Shown: piece after piece, positions 41,302 through 49,375 of the stretch
Layout: each line of letters begins with the position of its first letter
Position numbering within the stretch: position 1 is the first letter of the stretch
From: CAMXAS01 sp964442435
Lineage (GTDB): Bacteria > Bacteroidota > Bacteroidia > Bacteroidales > P3
Length of the DNA: 64,000 bases
Direction: 5' to 3'
NCBI GenBank assembly: GCA_964442435.1
Contig: CAYTZG010000005.1
Location: 50,133 to 114,132, forward strand
Program-made: the position numbers and the translations under genes
The notes under the pieces: model-generated
Seen by the model: only the letters and a program-made list of their open reading frames with translations
Database searches by the model: none
What the model was told of the DNA's origin: nothing

Positions 41302-43359
41302 TTAAAACTTGAACCGAATCTGAGCTTTGATTTCGGGTTGGAGGCCGCCGGGGCTTTCGTTGAGGCCGCTGCCGGCCGTAAACCGATGGTCGTACAGCGT
41401 GTGGGCGTAACGTGCTTCAAGGGTCATGAAACGGAACGGTTTGTATCTTACGAATATATAAAACCGTTGGCCGCGGCCGCCGTAAGACGGAAAGGCGGCA
41501 TTGTAGAGCAGGTCTGATTCGTAGGCGTAGAAGCGCTCGCCGTCAGGGGCGGTCTGAAACAGCGCGAAACGCGCGCTGCAGCTGAATTTTCCGTTGGGCA
41601 ACCGGTAGCCGAAGTCCTGATACAGCAGGTAGTCGGTCTCGGCGGCGGGGTGCAGTTCCAAGCGGCTGCGGTAGAGAAAGCCGCCGGGGCTGTCGTAGGC
41701 AAGGTGCAGGCGCAGGCGGTGGGTGGCGTTTGCGGCGGCGCCGGCGGCCACATCCCCCGTTTGGCGGTATTGATAGAGCGCGTAAACCTGCAATGCGTGG
41801 CGGCGGGCGGCATAACTGATTTTGAGGTCGTAGCGGCGTTCGACAAACGGCGGTTTCTTGGGATAGGCGTACCACGGGTGGGCGGCGAAGTCGGCGGCCA
41901 AATCGACGTGCAACCGGTCGGAGACGTTGGTACGGGCTAAAAAGCCCAGCCCGTATTCGTTGTAGGCTTTGGACTGCCGTCCCGGCGCATGGACGAAGAA
42001 ACCGCCGTAAGTCCGCGGGTAGCAGCGCAGTTGGGTGGCCAAGCTGAAGCGCGGATGCACTTTCCATTGCAGGCCTTGGAGCAGGGCGGCCGCAAACGTA
42101 TGGCTTTCGCCGCCGTTCCGCAGGATACCGCTCCAGCCTATTTCCCCGTAAACATGGAGCGAGCGCCATAATGTCCTGTAATATATACTGCCTCCGAGCA
42201 CTTTGTCCGACAGGTGGTTGAATTGGTTGTAAAGCGAGACATCCGGCCTAAAAGGCTGGTTCAGGAACGTGTAACTGAACGTGGCGCCGAGTTTGGCGTT
42301 GCGCAGCGACTGTTCGACGGCCAAGCCCGCCACCTGTTGCGTGGCGCGCCGCCGTTTCCCGCATTCGCTCTCGGTGCGGTGATAGCCGCCCGTGGGCAGG
42401 CTTGTGATAAGGCCGTCCGTTATGGCGGCATCCACGCGGCGGTGGCTGTAAAACAGCGTAACTTCGGTGTGGCGGGCGGCTTGCAGGCGCATGGCCGACC
42501 CGCTGAAATAGCCGCTTTCGGCCGTGGAGGCAAAGGGTTTGAGGCCGCCGCCCGCGCGCGTCAGCAGCTCGGCATCGAGCCCGCCGCCGAACAGCCCGCC
42601 GCCGAGGTGCAGGCCGTAGCCGAAGTTGAGCGTGTAGGTGCCGATAATCCACGATTTGAGCAAGGGTGCGTGGCGCATGGCGGCGGGCGGGCGCGCGTCG
42701 CCAAATGCGAGGAAGCCGGCCCAACTGTCGGGCAGGCCCGTTTCGCCGGCGTCTTTCTCCATGGCCAACCCTACTTGCAGGCGGTCATCGGCGCGGAAGC
42801 GGTAGCGGAGCGCGGCGGCGTCGGGCGTGCCGGCATAGCGGTGTTCGGTATAGGCCTTGCTGCGGCTCAGCGCGCGCCCGTAGCGCAGCACAAGTTCGTG
42901 GCGGCCGCGGTCGCGGAGCGTCTGCGCCCAGCTTTCGGGCATCCGTTCCTGCTCAAACGACAGGCAGGATGCCAGTTGGCGCGCCTTCTCGGTGGGAAAG
43001 TCAGGGATATATAATAACTCGTGCGCGCCCACAATCAAGCCGTAGTCGGTGCGGTAGCGCAACAAGGCTTCGATTTCCCAAGGCGTCAAAAGGCCAAGGG
43101 CTTCGAGCTCGTCGTAGGTGGCCGTGTTGATGCAGAGCGGGTGGTGGAGCCGTTCCTGCAAGGCTTCGAGCGCGAGGACGGAGGCGGAGGCGGCCTCGTC
43201 GTCGGCCTGTGTCTCGGCCCAGGCTTCGTAGGCCGCCTCCAAGGCGCTCTCAGGCGTTTGGGCGCGGAGGGCGGGGACGGCTGCGGTCAGGCTTGCGATA
43301 AGGCCGACGATGAGGCGGGGCGCGAGCCGCCGTCGGCCGCGGGCTACCAGGCTTTCCAT
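41302..43359 (-). CDS. helix-hairpin-helix (ComEA-like) outer-membrane barrel protein
   Basis: 685 residues from 43359. The open frame runs 438 bases further upstream, but that stretch lies inside the preceding gene and has no protein-like character. A signal peptide (LIASLTAAVPALRAQ) is followed by two ComEA-type helix-hairpin-helix units at about 60-130 (INTATYDELEALGLLTPWEI; VGAHELLYIPDFP). The remainder is a long beta-rich region ending IRFKF, typical of an outer-membrane barrel. This architecture is known in Bacteroidota without an assigned function. ComEA itself binds DNA in competence, so DNA binding is possible but unproven. The start overlaps the end of the upstream partner gene by 16 bases, which suggests coupling. 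Confidence 0.8.
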   Translation of the reverse strand: MESLVARGRRRLAPRLIVGLIASLTAAVPALRAQTPESALEAAYEAWAETQADDEAASASVLALEALQERLHHPLCINTATYDELEALGLLTPWEIEALLRYRTDYGLIVGAHELLYIPDFPTEKARQLASCLSFEQERMPESWAQTLRDRGRHELVLRYGRALSRSKAYTEHRYAGTPDAAALRYRFRADDRLQVGLAMEKDAGETGLPDSWAGFLAFGDARPPAAMRHAPLLKSWIIGTYTLNFGYGLHLGGGLFGGGLDAELLTRAGGGLKPFASTAESGYFSGSAMRLQAARHTEVTLFYSHRRVDAAITDGLITSLPTGGYHRTESECGKRRRATQQVAGLAVEQSLRNAKLGATFSYTFLNQPFRPDVSLYNQFNHLSDKVLGGSIYYRTLWRSLHVYGEIGWSGILRNGGESHTFAAALLQGLQWKVHPRFSLATQLRCYPRTYGGFFVHAPGRQSKAYNEYGLGFLARTNVSDRLHVDLAADFAAHPWYAYPKKPPFVERRYDLKISYAARRHALQVYALYQYRQTGDVAAGAAANATHRLRLHLAYDSPGGFLYRSRLELHPAAETDYLLYQDFGYRLPNGKFSCSARFALFQTAPDGERFYAYESDLLYNAAFPSYGGRGQRFYIFVRYKPFRFMTLEARYAHTLYDHRFTAGSGLNESPGGLQPEIKAQIRFKF

Positions 43360-44222
43360 GATACGCTGATTTGCCCCGTCGCGCCCAGCGGCGGGTGGTA
43401 GGCCGTGGCTACGAGAATGTCGAAGCGCGGCGCGGTGTAGCCGCCGCCCAGGCTGAAGCGGAACGGATAAACGCCGCATAGCCCGAAGACCATGAAGCGG
43501 CCTTTGATGCGGTAGGCCACCGCGGCCGCCGCGCCGATGGGGTAGCGGATGTCTTTGCCCACCTCCATGCCTATGCTCAGGTCGTCGCTCAGCCGATAGG
43601 CGGCCGTGAGCAGCAGGCTCAGCGCCTGCTGCCAGATACCGCTGCCCTGCAGCGGTATCTCGTAAGCGGCCTTGAACGACAGATCCCAGTGCTCCAGACG
43701 GCAGGCCACCGAAAGGCCGCTTTCCACGGCCCCCTTGTCGGCCACGTCCTCTATGCGGTTGCGGCGGCGGTAGCGCACGAACACGCCGCCCTGCCACTGG
43801 TCGGTAAAGGCCATCGCATACGACAGGCCCGCCGAATGCGTATGGTAGAGCGAAAAGCCTTCGAACTCATAGTGCAGGGCAAAGGTCTGCCGCCCCAGCG
43901 ACAGCGCGCCGCCGAGCCCCGTCTTTTTGTTCTCCGGAATAAAGCCGAGATAGGAATACACGCCGGCCTGTCCGCGCAGGCGTTTCGTGTCCGCCTCGCC
44001 GCACAGGCTGTTGGCCGCCAGCAGGGCCGGATGCCCGACGCCCATGTCGGGCAGGTATAAGGTTCTGAAACTCGGTTGGAGACAGGTGGGGAAAACGGGC
44101 TGCGGCTCGGCGGCGCGTCCCCGCGCGGGGCCCGTCGGGTCACCCGAAAATAAAACGAACAGGCCCAAGGCCCAATGCAACGCGGTCTGTCGGCCCCGTT
44201 GCCGGAAACGTAATCCATCCAT
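43344..44222 (-). CDS. outer-membrane protein of unknown function, partner of the HhH barrel
   Basis: 292 residues from 44222. A start at 44240 is also possible. It has a hydrophobic export segment (LHWALGLFVLFSG) and then beta-strand-rich sequence with Gly and aromatic residues (GVYSYLGFI; GGALSLGRQTFALHYEF; GGVFVRYRRRN), ending ISVSWKAW. It resembles FadL/PorV-like small barrels in general character, but I do not recognise a named family. The 3' end overlaps the helix-hairpin-helix barrel gene by 16 bases. The two products are therefore probably made together and may act as a pair in the outer membrane. Confidence 0.65.
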   Translation of the reverse strand: MDGLRFRQRGRQTALHWALGLFVLFSGDPTGPARGRAAEPQPVFPTCLQPSFRTLYLPDMGVGHPALLAANSLCGEADTKRLRGQAGVYSYLGFIPENKKTGLGGALSLGRQTFALHYEFEGFSLYHTHSAGLSYAMAFTDQWQGGVFVRYRRRNRIEDVADKGAVESGLSVACRLEHWDLSFKAAYEIPLQGSGIWQQALSLLLTAAYRLSDDLSIGMEVGKDIRYPIGAAAAVAYRIKGRFMVFGLCGVYPFRFSLGGGYTAPRFDILVATAYHPPLGATGQISVSWKAW

Positions 44223-44319
44223 GATACGATACTTTCCCAATATACGTCCGACCGGGAAAAATATCGTAAAAAAGTTCTGTAGCCCGCGCCGCGCTTAGGC
44301 TTGCGCGTCTATGGCGCGT

Positions 44320-44835
44320 TTAGTTCGTGCGGTTTTCGAAGCGGATGCTTTTCAGCTCCTCGTTGGCTTTTACAATCTTCTCGCTCAGCGATTGTTTGTA
44401 AGTCTGCACCTTTTTGAAGGTGTCGGGGCAACCCGCCGCAATGATCTGCAACGCCAGAATGGCCGCGTTGAGCGCGCCGTTGATGGCCACGGTGGCCACG
44501 GGAATGCCCGGCGGCATCTGCAACATGGCCAGGGCCGCATCCATGCCCTCCAACGACGACTTGATGGGCACGCCGATAACGGGCAGGGGCGTCAGGGCCG
44601 CCACCACACCGGGCAGGTGCGCCGCCATGCCGGCCGCCGCGATGATGACCTTAACGCCGCGTTCGTGCGCGTGCGAGGCAAATTCCACAACTTCGTGCGG
44701 CGTGCGGTGCGCCGACAGCGCGATGATTTCAAACGGGATGTTCTGTTGGTCTAAGAACTTGGCGGCGGCCTCCATCGTCGGATAGTCGGACGCGCTGCCC
44801 ATAATGATGCTGACCAATGGCGTTTTGTTTTCCAT
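44320..44835 (-). CDS. purE: N5-carboxyaminoimidazole ribonucleotide mutase PurE
   Basis: A 171-residue class I PurE. It interconverts N5-CAIR and CAIR in purine synthesis. The family motifs are present: IIMGSASDYPTME near residues 10-22, ALSAHRTPHEVVEFA near 40-53, and AAAGMAAHLPGVVAA near 66-80, then PVIGVPIKSS. The usual A-G-G-A-A-H loop reads A-A-G-M-A-A-H here, a mild variation. The last 30 residues are a helical extension. It is divergent from adk across a 125-base promoter region. No other pur gene is in the window. Confidence 0.96.
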   Translation of the reverse strand: MENKTPLVSIIMGSASDYPTMEAAAKFLDQQNIPFEIIALSAHRTPHEVVEFASHAHERGVKVIIAAAGMAAHLPGVVAALTPLPVIGVPIKSSLEGMDAALAMLQMPPGIPVATVAINGALNAAILALQIIAAGCPDTFKKVQTYKQSLSEKIVKANEELKSIRFENRTN

Positions 44836-44851
44836 AAATAAATGTTTTCTG

Positions 44852-44884
44852 TGTGCAAAAATACATTAAAAAAACGTAATTTTG
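44852..44884. promoter_or_regulatory. overlapping divergent promoters of purE and adk
   Basis: Plus strand: TGTG (44852-44855), 21 bases, TAATTTTG (44877-44884), matching the -33/-7 layout for adk with one mismatch in the -33. Minus strand: TATTTTTG (44856-44863) is an exact -7 match for purE. The two promoters overlap, so only one polymerase could occupy the site at a time. Confidence 0.5.
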
Positions 44885-44960
44885 CTGTCTTGCCGGACGG
44901 AGGTTCGGCGTTGAAACGGCCTGCTTTTTGTACGAAGCGGCTACAAATACTTTAAAAGCC

Positions 44961-45539
44961 ATGCTGAATATCGTATTGTTCGGCCCTCCGGGAGCCGGCA
45001 AAGGGACGCAATCCCAGAAACTGATTGAACGTTACCGCCTGTTGTATATCTCTACGGGCGATATGCTGCGCGAGGAAATCAAGGCGCAGACCGAACTCGG
45101 CAAACAGGCGCAGGCCACGATTGAACGCGGCGAGCTGGTTTCCGACGATTTGATTGGCCGCATCATCGAGGCCAAAATCGCGCGTGAACCCGAAGTGGCG
45201 GGCATCCTGTTCGACGGCTTTCCGCGCAAGGTGTCGCAGGCCCATATGCTGGAGGCCCTGTTGGAGAAACTCCACTCGCGCCTGCACTGTATGCTGAGCC
45301 TTGAAGTGCCGCAGGACGTGCTGTTGCAGCGTTTGCTGGAACGCGGCAAGGTGTCGGGGCGTGCCGACGATACGGAAGAGGTGATACTCAACCGTTTCAA
45401 GGAATATGAAGCCAAGACCGCGCCCGTGGCCGAATACTACCGTCAAAAGGGTATGTACACGGCCATCAAGGGAACGGGTACGGTAGAGGAGATTTTTGAA
45501 CGACTGACGGCCGAAATCGACAAGGCGGCCGCGAAATAA
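44961..45539 (+). CDS. adk: adenylate kinase
   Basis: 192 residues from 44961. The open frame reaches 44928, but the conserved N-terminus MLNIVLFGPPGAGKGTQ fixes the start. The P-loop GPPGAGKGT is at residues 8-16, ISTGDMLREEI forms part of the AMP site, and FDGFPRKVSQA and RGKVSGRADDT follow. The LID is the short form, with no zinc-binding cysteines, as in other Bacteroidota enzymes. It catalyses ATP + AMP to 2 ADP. mrp starts 7 bases after its stop, so adk begins the adk-mrp-nifU-like-ABC run. Confidence 0.97.
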   Translation: MLNIVLFGPPGAGKGTQSQKLIERYRLLYISTGDMLREEIKAQTELGKQAQATIERGELVSDDLIGRIIEAKIAREPEVAGILFDGFPRKVSQAHMLEALLEKLHSRLHCMLSLEVPQDVLLQRLLERGKVSGRADDTEEVILNRFKEYEAKTAPVAEYYRQKGMYTAIKGTGTVEEIFERLTAEIDKAAAK

Positions 45540-45546
45540 GAACGCT

Positions 45547-46623
45547 ATGAACATAACGGAAGAACAGGTCAGAGCCGCGCTCACGCATGTGCAGGACCCG
45601 GATTTGGGCCGCGACCTCGTGAGCTTGGGGATGATAGACAAACTGCAGGTGGACGGCAATAAAATCCGCTTCGATATCGTGCTCACCACGCCGGCCTGTC
45701 CGATGAAGGAACGGATGCGGCGCGACTGTCTCGCGGCCATCGCGCAGTACGTGTCGCCCGAGGCGGAGGTTGAAATCGGCTTTTCCGCGCGTATGCGGGC
45801 GCCCGAAACGCGGGAACACGAGGCGTTGAAAGACGTCAAGCACATCATCGCCGTGGGGTCGGGCAAAGGCGGTGTCGGCAAGTCCACCGTATCGGCCAAC
45901 CTGGCCTTGGCTTTGGCCAAGACCGGCGCGAAAGTGGCCTTGGTGGACGCTGATATATACGGACCGTCCGTGCCGACGATGTTCGGCCTTACGCATACGG
46001 CCCCCAAGGGTGTGGAGGCCGACGGCAAGACCTATCTCGTGCCGATGGAGCAATACGGTCTTAAAATCATGTCGATAGGCTTTTTCGTGGATCCGGCCAA
46101 GGCCGTGCTGTGGCGCGGGCCGATGGCGTCCAACGCGCTTAGGCAGATGTTTACCGAAACGCTGTGGGGCGAAATCGACTATATGGTCGTGGACTTGCCG
46201 CCCGGCACCGGCGACATTCAAATCACGCTCTCGCAGATGATTCCCGTCACGGCCGCGTTGCTCGTGAGCACGCCGCAGGAAGTGGCCGTGGCCGACGTCC
46301 GCAAGGCCGCCGATATGTTCCGCGAGGTCAAGACACCGATTTTGGGCGTGGTGGAGAATATGGCGTATTTTACGCCGGCGGAATTGCCTGACAACAAATA
46401 CTATATCTTCGGCAAGGGCGGTTGTGAGCGTCTGGCGCAGGAATTCGGTTTCCCGCTGTTGGCGCAGATTCCGCTCGTGGCTTCGGTCTGCGAACAGGCC
46501 GACCTCGGCAAGCCGGTCATGCAGACGCCCGATTCGCCGGCCACCGACCCCGTGAAGGCGGTCTTTACGGCCTTGGGCGGCGAGGTGGCGCGCAAGCTGG
46601 CGGTGCTGGAGCGTACCAAATAA
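45547..46623 (+). CDS. mrp: Mrp/NBP35 family Fe-S carrier ATPase
   Basis: A 358-residue protein. The N-terminal MIP18/DUF59 domain (1-85) has LTTPACPMKERM. It is followed by the deviant Walker A GKGGVGKST (106-114), VDADIYGPSVPTMFG and DLPPGTGDIQITLSQ. The family acts in assembling and transferring Fe-S clusters in the cytoplasm. The C-terminal CxxC that holds the bridging cluster in many Mrp proteins is not present: the segment after NMAYFTP keeps a single Cys (GKGGCERLAQ). This fits the Bacteroidales subgroup as I know it, but it raises the question of how the cluster is held. The neighbouring NifU-like gene supports an Fe-S role. Confidence 0.93.
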   Translation: MNITEEQVRAALTHVQDPDLGRDLVSLGMIDKLQVDGNKIRFDIVLTTPACPMKERMRRDCLAAIAQYVSPEAEVEIGFSARMRAPETREHEALKDVKHIIAVGSGKGGVGKSTVSANLALALAKTGAKVALVDADIYGPSVPTMFGLTHTAPKGVEADGKTYLVPMEQYGLKIMSIGFFVDPAKAVLWRGPMASNALRQMFTETLWGEIDYMVVDLPPGTGDIQITLSQMIPVTAALLVSTPQEVAVADVRKAADMFREVKTPILGVVENMAYFTPAELPDNKYYIFGKGGCERLAQEFGFPLLAQIPLVASVCEQADLGKPVMQTPDSPATDPVKAVFTALGGEVARKLAVLERTK

Positions 46624-46659
46624 CATACACGATTATCAACTACGTATTATAAAGACATT

Positions 46660-46905
46660 ATGGAAGCGACACAGAAAACGGAAATCACCGAAAAGGTGCG
46701 GGCGCTCATCGAACAGCTCCGCCCGTATTTGCAGGCCGATGGCGGCGATATCGCGTTTATGGAAATGACCGACGACCTTGTGGTTAAGGTGCGTCTGCAC
46801 GGTGCGTGCGGTTCTTGCCCGCATATGCAGATGACGTTGAAACAGGGCGTGGAAGCCACGCTCAAGAAAGCGATTCCCGAAATCAAGTCGGTGGAGGCCG
46901 TCTAA
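46660..46905 (+). CDS. NifU C-terminal domain-type Fe-S scaffold
   Basis: An 81-residue protein consisting only of the NifU C-terminal (Nfu) domain. The signature GACGSCPHMQMTLKQGVE gives the two cluster ligands Cys50 and Cys53. Nfu proteins hold a [4Fe-4S] cluster between two subunits and deliver it to apo-enzymes. The gene lies 36 bases after mrp, an Mrp-type carrier, and 7 bases before the ABC ATPase gene. It is a maturation factor and should not be read as evidence of nitrogen fixation. Confidence 0.93.
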   Translation: MEATQKTEITEKVRALIEQLRPYLQADGGDIAFMEMTDDLVVKVRLHGACGSCPHMQMTLKQGVEATLKKAIPEIKSVEAV

Positions 46906-46912
46906 AAAAACG

Positions 46913-47578
46913 ATGGCGGAACCGATTATAGTGGCGAAAGGCCTATGCAAGCGCTACGGTCAGTTGGACGTGCTCAAGGGCGTGGACTTGACCGTGGAGA
47001 AAGGGAAGGTCGTATCGGTGACGGGGGCTTCCGGCGCCGGTAAGACCACCTTGCTGCAACTGCTCGGCAGTTTGGAGCCGCCCACGGCGGGCACGGTCGA
47101 AATCGACGGTGTGAACCCCTACAAGCTGTCCGCCGCCCGACTGGCGCGCTTTCGCAACCGCCATATCGGTTTCGTCTTTCAATTCCACTATCTGTTGCCG
47201 GAGTTTTCCGCTTTGGAAAACGTCATGATGCCGGCGTTGATAGGCGGCGAAAGCGCGCGGGCGGCGCGCCCACGCGCCGCCGAACTCTTGGACTTTCTCG
47301 GGCTTTCCGCCCGTGCCGCCCACAAGCCCGGCGAGTTGTCGGGCGGCGAACAACAGCGTGTGGCGGTGGCGCGCGCGTTGATGAACCGTCCGTCGGTCGT
47401 CTTGGCCGACGAGCCGTCGGGCAATCTCGATACGGCGCACGCGCAGGCGCTTCACGAATTGTTTTTCCGCTTGCGTGATGAATTCGGTCAGACGTTCGTC
47501 ATCGTGACGCACAACGAACACTTGGCGCGGCTTTCCGACTGGCAATTTGTCTTGCAGGACGGCCGCCGTATAGCTTGA
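46913..47578 (+). CDS. ABC transporter ATP-binding protein, LolD-like
   Basis: A 221-residue ATPase. Walker A is GASGAGKTT (38-46). The Q-loop region is FVFQFHYLLPEFSALENVMMP, the signature is LSGGEQQRVAVARAL, and Walker B is VVLADEPSGNLDT. The H-loop is IVTHNEHLA. The combination of FQFHYLLPEF and DEPSGNLDT fits the LolD/MacB subgroup, which drives lipoprotein release or MacB-type export. The matching membrane subunit LolC/E is not adjacent. The next 240 bases are non-coding and the next genes are on the other strand. Confidence 0.93.
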   Translation: MAEPIIVAKGLCKRYGQLDVLKGVDLTVEKGKVVSVTGASGAGKTTLLQLLGSLEPPTAGTVEIDGVNPYKLSAARLARFRNRHIGFVFQFHYLLPEFSALENVMMPALIGGESARAARPRAAELLDFLGLSARAAHKPGELSGGEQQRVAVARALMNRPSVVLADEPSGNLDTAHAQALHELFFRLRDEFGQTFVIVTHNEHLARLSDWQFVLQDGRRIA

Positions 47579-47714
47579 CTTTTTATTCGAACATTTTTCC
47601 CACGCGTTATTTGCGGCTTTGCGGGGTGGCTGGCCTGTGGGTAGGCGTGCCGACGCAGCGTGCATTAGCACGCAAGGAGTGCCTTAGCGCTAGGTTGGCC
47701 GCCTTGACGCGCCG

Positions 47715-47794
47715 CGCGTAGCGGTCGTTTCTTTTGGGGCAACCTTTTCTTTTCGATAAAAGAAAAGGTTGCAGATTCCGGCGACGCGTAGCGG
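47715..47794. repeat. intergenic repeat-rich element with perfect 15-bp hairpin
   Basis: Between the LolD-like gene and the convergent outer-membrane gene, GCAACCTTTTCTTTT (47739-47753) and AAAAGAAAAGGTTGC (47758-47772) form a perfect 15-bp stem with loop CGAT, usable as a terminator for both strands. It is framed by the direct repeat CGCGTAGCGG at 47715-47724 and 47785-47794. The upstream part (47579-47700) contains no gene I can support. Confidence 0.6.
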
Positions 47795-47818
47795 CGCAAA
47801 TAAATGAAGAAGGGTAAC

Positions 47819-48571
47819 TTACAACATAAAGCCGATGCGAACGCCGGCTTCAAGGAAAATGCCGTTATACTGATACGTCCACGAGCGCTGGGCGTCTTTC
47901 ATCATGATGGCCTCGTATTCGGGCTGCGCGAAACTGTTGATGGCGTTGCGCCATGCGCCGCCCGCATAGATGTCGAACGTGGCGCGCGGCCACAGCCTGC
48001 ACATATAGCCGATTTGTATCTGCGTGCCGATGCGCATCGTGTTGACGGAATAGGGCGTGTCTTCGGAGTTGAGCCGGTCGCACAGATTATATTCCACGCC
48101 GAGGCCGGCCGCATAATACAGCCCGCTTGTACCGGTGCCGTTGCCCGTGCCGGGTTGGTAATACCGCAGGTTCAGTTCCAGACAGAAACCCGTTTGGTTC
48201 AGCGTATAAACCGGCAATGGATTGTCTTTCGCGTCCAAGGGTGCGTTTGCGTCCACCTTGCTGTATTGCCCGCTGGGGCGGCCGTCCTTACGTTTATAGT
48301 TGAACTGCGGCGCCACGTTGAGCCAGAGGTTGTCCTGCAGACGGCAGTCGTAGTCGATGCGGAAGCCGTTGAAGAACAGCGGCACCGGCACCAGACTCAG
48401 CATATGGTTCTCGCTGTATATCTGATGAAGCGCGTTGGAGCGTTGCCCCCGATTCTGCGCCTTTAGCGGCAGGGCGGCGCACAGGGCCAAGCCCAGCGCG
48501 AGGCCGAGGCCGAACCGCCGTGTGGTGCGGCGTGCGGCAGACAGGGAAAGATTCGACAAGCGTTTCATCAT
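47819..48571 (-). CDS. outer-membrane barrel protein, second of a tandem pair
   Basis: A 250-residue protein with a long signal sequence (GLALGLALCAALPLKAQ) and beta-strand-rich sequence to the end (GIFLEAGVRIGFML). Its layout parallels the gene just upstream: HMLSLVPVPLFFNGFRIDYD here against NSLSYSFLPLVNNGFGIEYD there. The two are probably a divergent tandem duplication. The 9-base gap between them means co-transcription. I do not recognise a specific function. Similar short barrels are common in Bacteroidota. It ends 25 bases before the repeat-rich intergenic element. Confidence 0.7.
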   Translation of the reverse strand: MMKRLSNLSLSAARRTTRRFGLGLALGLALCAALPLKAQNRGQRSNALHQIYSENHMLSLVPVPLFFNGFRIDYDCRLQDNLWLNVAPQFNYKRKDGRPSGQYSKVDANAPLDAKDNPLPVYTLNQTGFCLELNLRYYQPGTGNGTGTSGLYYAAGLGVEYNLCDRLNSEDTPYSVNTMRIGTQIQIGYMCRLWPRATFDIYAGGAWRNAINSFAQPEYEAIMMKDAQRSWTYQYNGIFLEAGVRIGFML

Positions 48572-48580
48572 TATCTATCG

Positions 48581-49246
48581 TTAAAAAATAAAGCCCAACG
48601 TCAGGTTGATGCTCAGGCAGGGGCCGCCGTAGCCGTAGTCGAACATATGGGCGTCGTAGGCCTTTCCGGTGGGCGGGGTCAGCCCTTGGGACAAAGGTGG
48701 CCCTTCGTAGCCATACGATTTGTTCAACAGAAAGCGGTTGCCGTAACCCAGCACGAAGTCGAAATACAGTGGCTTGGCGATGATCTGCCGGAAGCCCAGC
48801 ATCACGTCGAGGTCCAACTTCTGTATGTCGGTTGTCGATTGGTCGTGCGCGCGCAAATGGTATTGCTCGTAGCCCAAGCCCCATTGCAGGAACAACTGGA
48901 AGCCGGCTTTCTCTATTTCATAATAGTTGTAGCGGTGGTAGGCGTTGACCGAGAAACCGCGCAGAAACTCCACGTCGGTCCGGCGCAACGTGGCATACGA
49001 GAGCGTCGTATAATAAGTAGGCGCGATGACGAGCCAATGGCGGCCGTTTTTAGGTGTCAGCAAGCGGTCGTATTCGATGCCGAAGCCGTTGTTGACAAGA
49101 GGGAGAAACGAATAGGACAACGAATTGCTGCCGAACTTGTCGTGCGGGTTGCCTTGAAATATGGCACGCGGGTTGCCCGCCGCAGCCGTTCCCCAGCCGC
49201 AACAGAACCCCATGAACAGAGCCCAAAAGAAAAGCGTTTTCTTCAT
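48581..49246 (-). CDS. outer-membrane barrel protein, first of a tandem pair
   Basis: 221 residues from 49246. Two further in-frame ATGs lie 12 and 27 bases upstream. The start was chosen for the signal peptide MKKTLFFWALFMGFCCGWG. The mature part is a small barrel (SYSFLPLVNNGFGIEYD; HWLVIAPTYYTTLSYA; GFQLFLQWGLGYEQY), ending in alternating strands (GGPCLSINLTLGFIF) with a terminal Phe. It is related to the gene immediately downstream. A good Bacteroidota-type promoter lies upstream, divergent from the thrS promoter. Function is unknown. Confidence 0.7.
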   Translation of the reverse strand: MKKTLFFWALFMGFCCGWGTAAAGNPRAIFQGNPHDKFGSNSLSYSFLPLVNNGFGIEYDRLLTPKNGRHWLVIAPTYYTTLSYATLRRTDVEFLRGFSVNAYHRYNYYEIEKAGFQLFLQWGLGYEQYHLRAHDQSTTDIQKLDLDVMLGFRQIIAKPLYFDFVLGYGNRFLLNKSYGYEGPPLSQGLTPPTGKAYDAHMFDYGYGGPCLSINLTLGFIF

Positions 49247-49270
49247 GTTAAGTGCCATTTGCAATGGGGA

Positions 49271-49300
49271 CAAAGATACGAATAATAAATGATTTTCAAA
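49271..49300 (-). promoter_or_regulatory. promoter of the tandem barrel genes
   Basis: On the minus strand, TTTG (49297-49300), 18 bases and TATCTTTG (49271-49278) match the Bacteroidota -33/-7 pattern, with spacing one base shorter than the usual 19-21. Confidence 0.6.
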
Positions 49301-49304
49301 ACCT

Positions 49305-49336
49305 TTTGGATTTGTGGAATTTTTTGAATAACTTTG
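49305..49336 (+). promoter_or_regulatory. promoter of the thrS-infC cluster
   Basis: TTTG (49305-49308), 20 bases and TAACTTTG (49329-49336) form a perfect match to the Bacteroidota consensus in sequence and spacing. The box lies 40 bases before the thrS start. Confidence 0.75.
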
Positions 49337-49375
49337 CGAACCTTTTAAATGCCCTAAAAAGGCTTTTGTAAGACT

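Noticed and set aside
43360..43797. N-terminal 146-codon extension of the helix-hairpin-helix barrel gene
   Set aside because: It lies inside the upstream gene in another frame, is Arg/Gly/Pro-rich without domain character, and precedes the real signal peptide at 43359.
46660..46905. Nitrogen fixation gene
   Set aside because: Only the small NifU C-terminal domain is present, which is a general Fe-S factor. No nitrogenase genes are present.
49247..49375. T-box or other leader riboswitch before thrS
   Set aside because: The transcribed leader would be only about 30 bases and shows no T-box elements. The promoter accounts for the conserved boxes.
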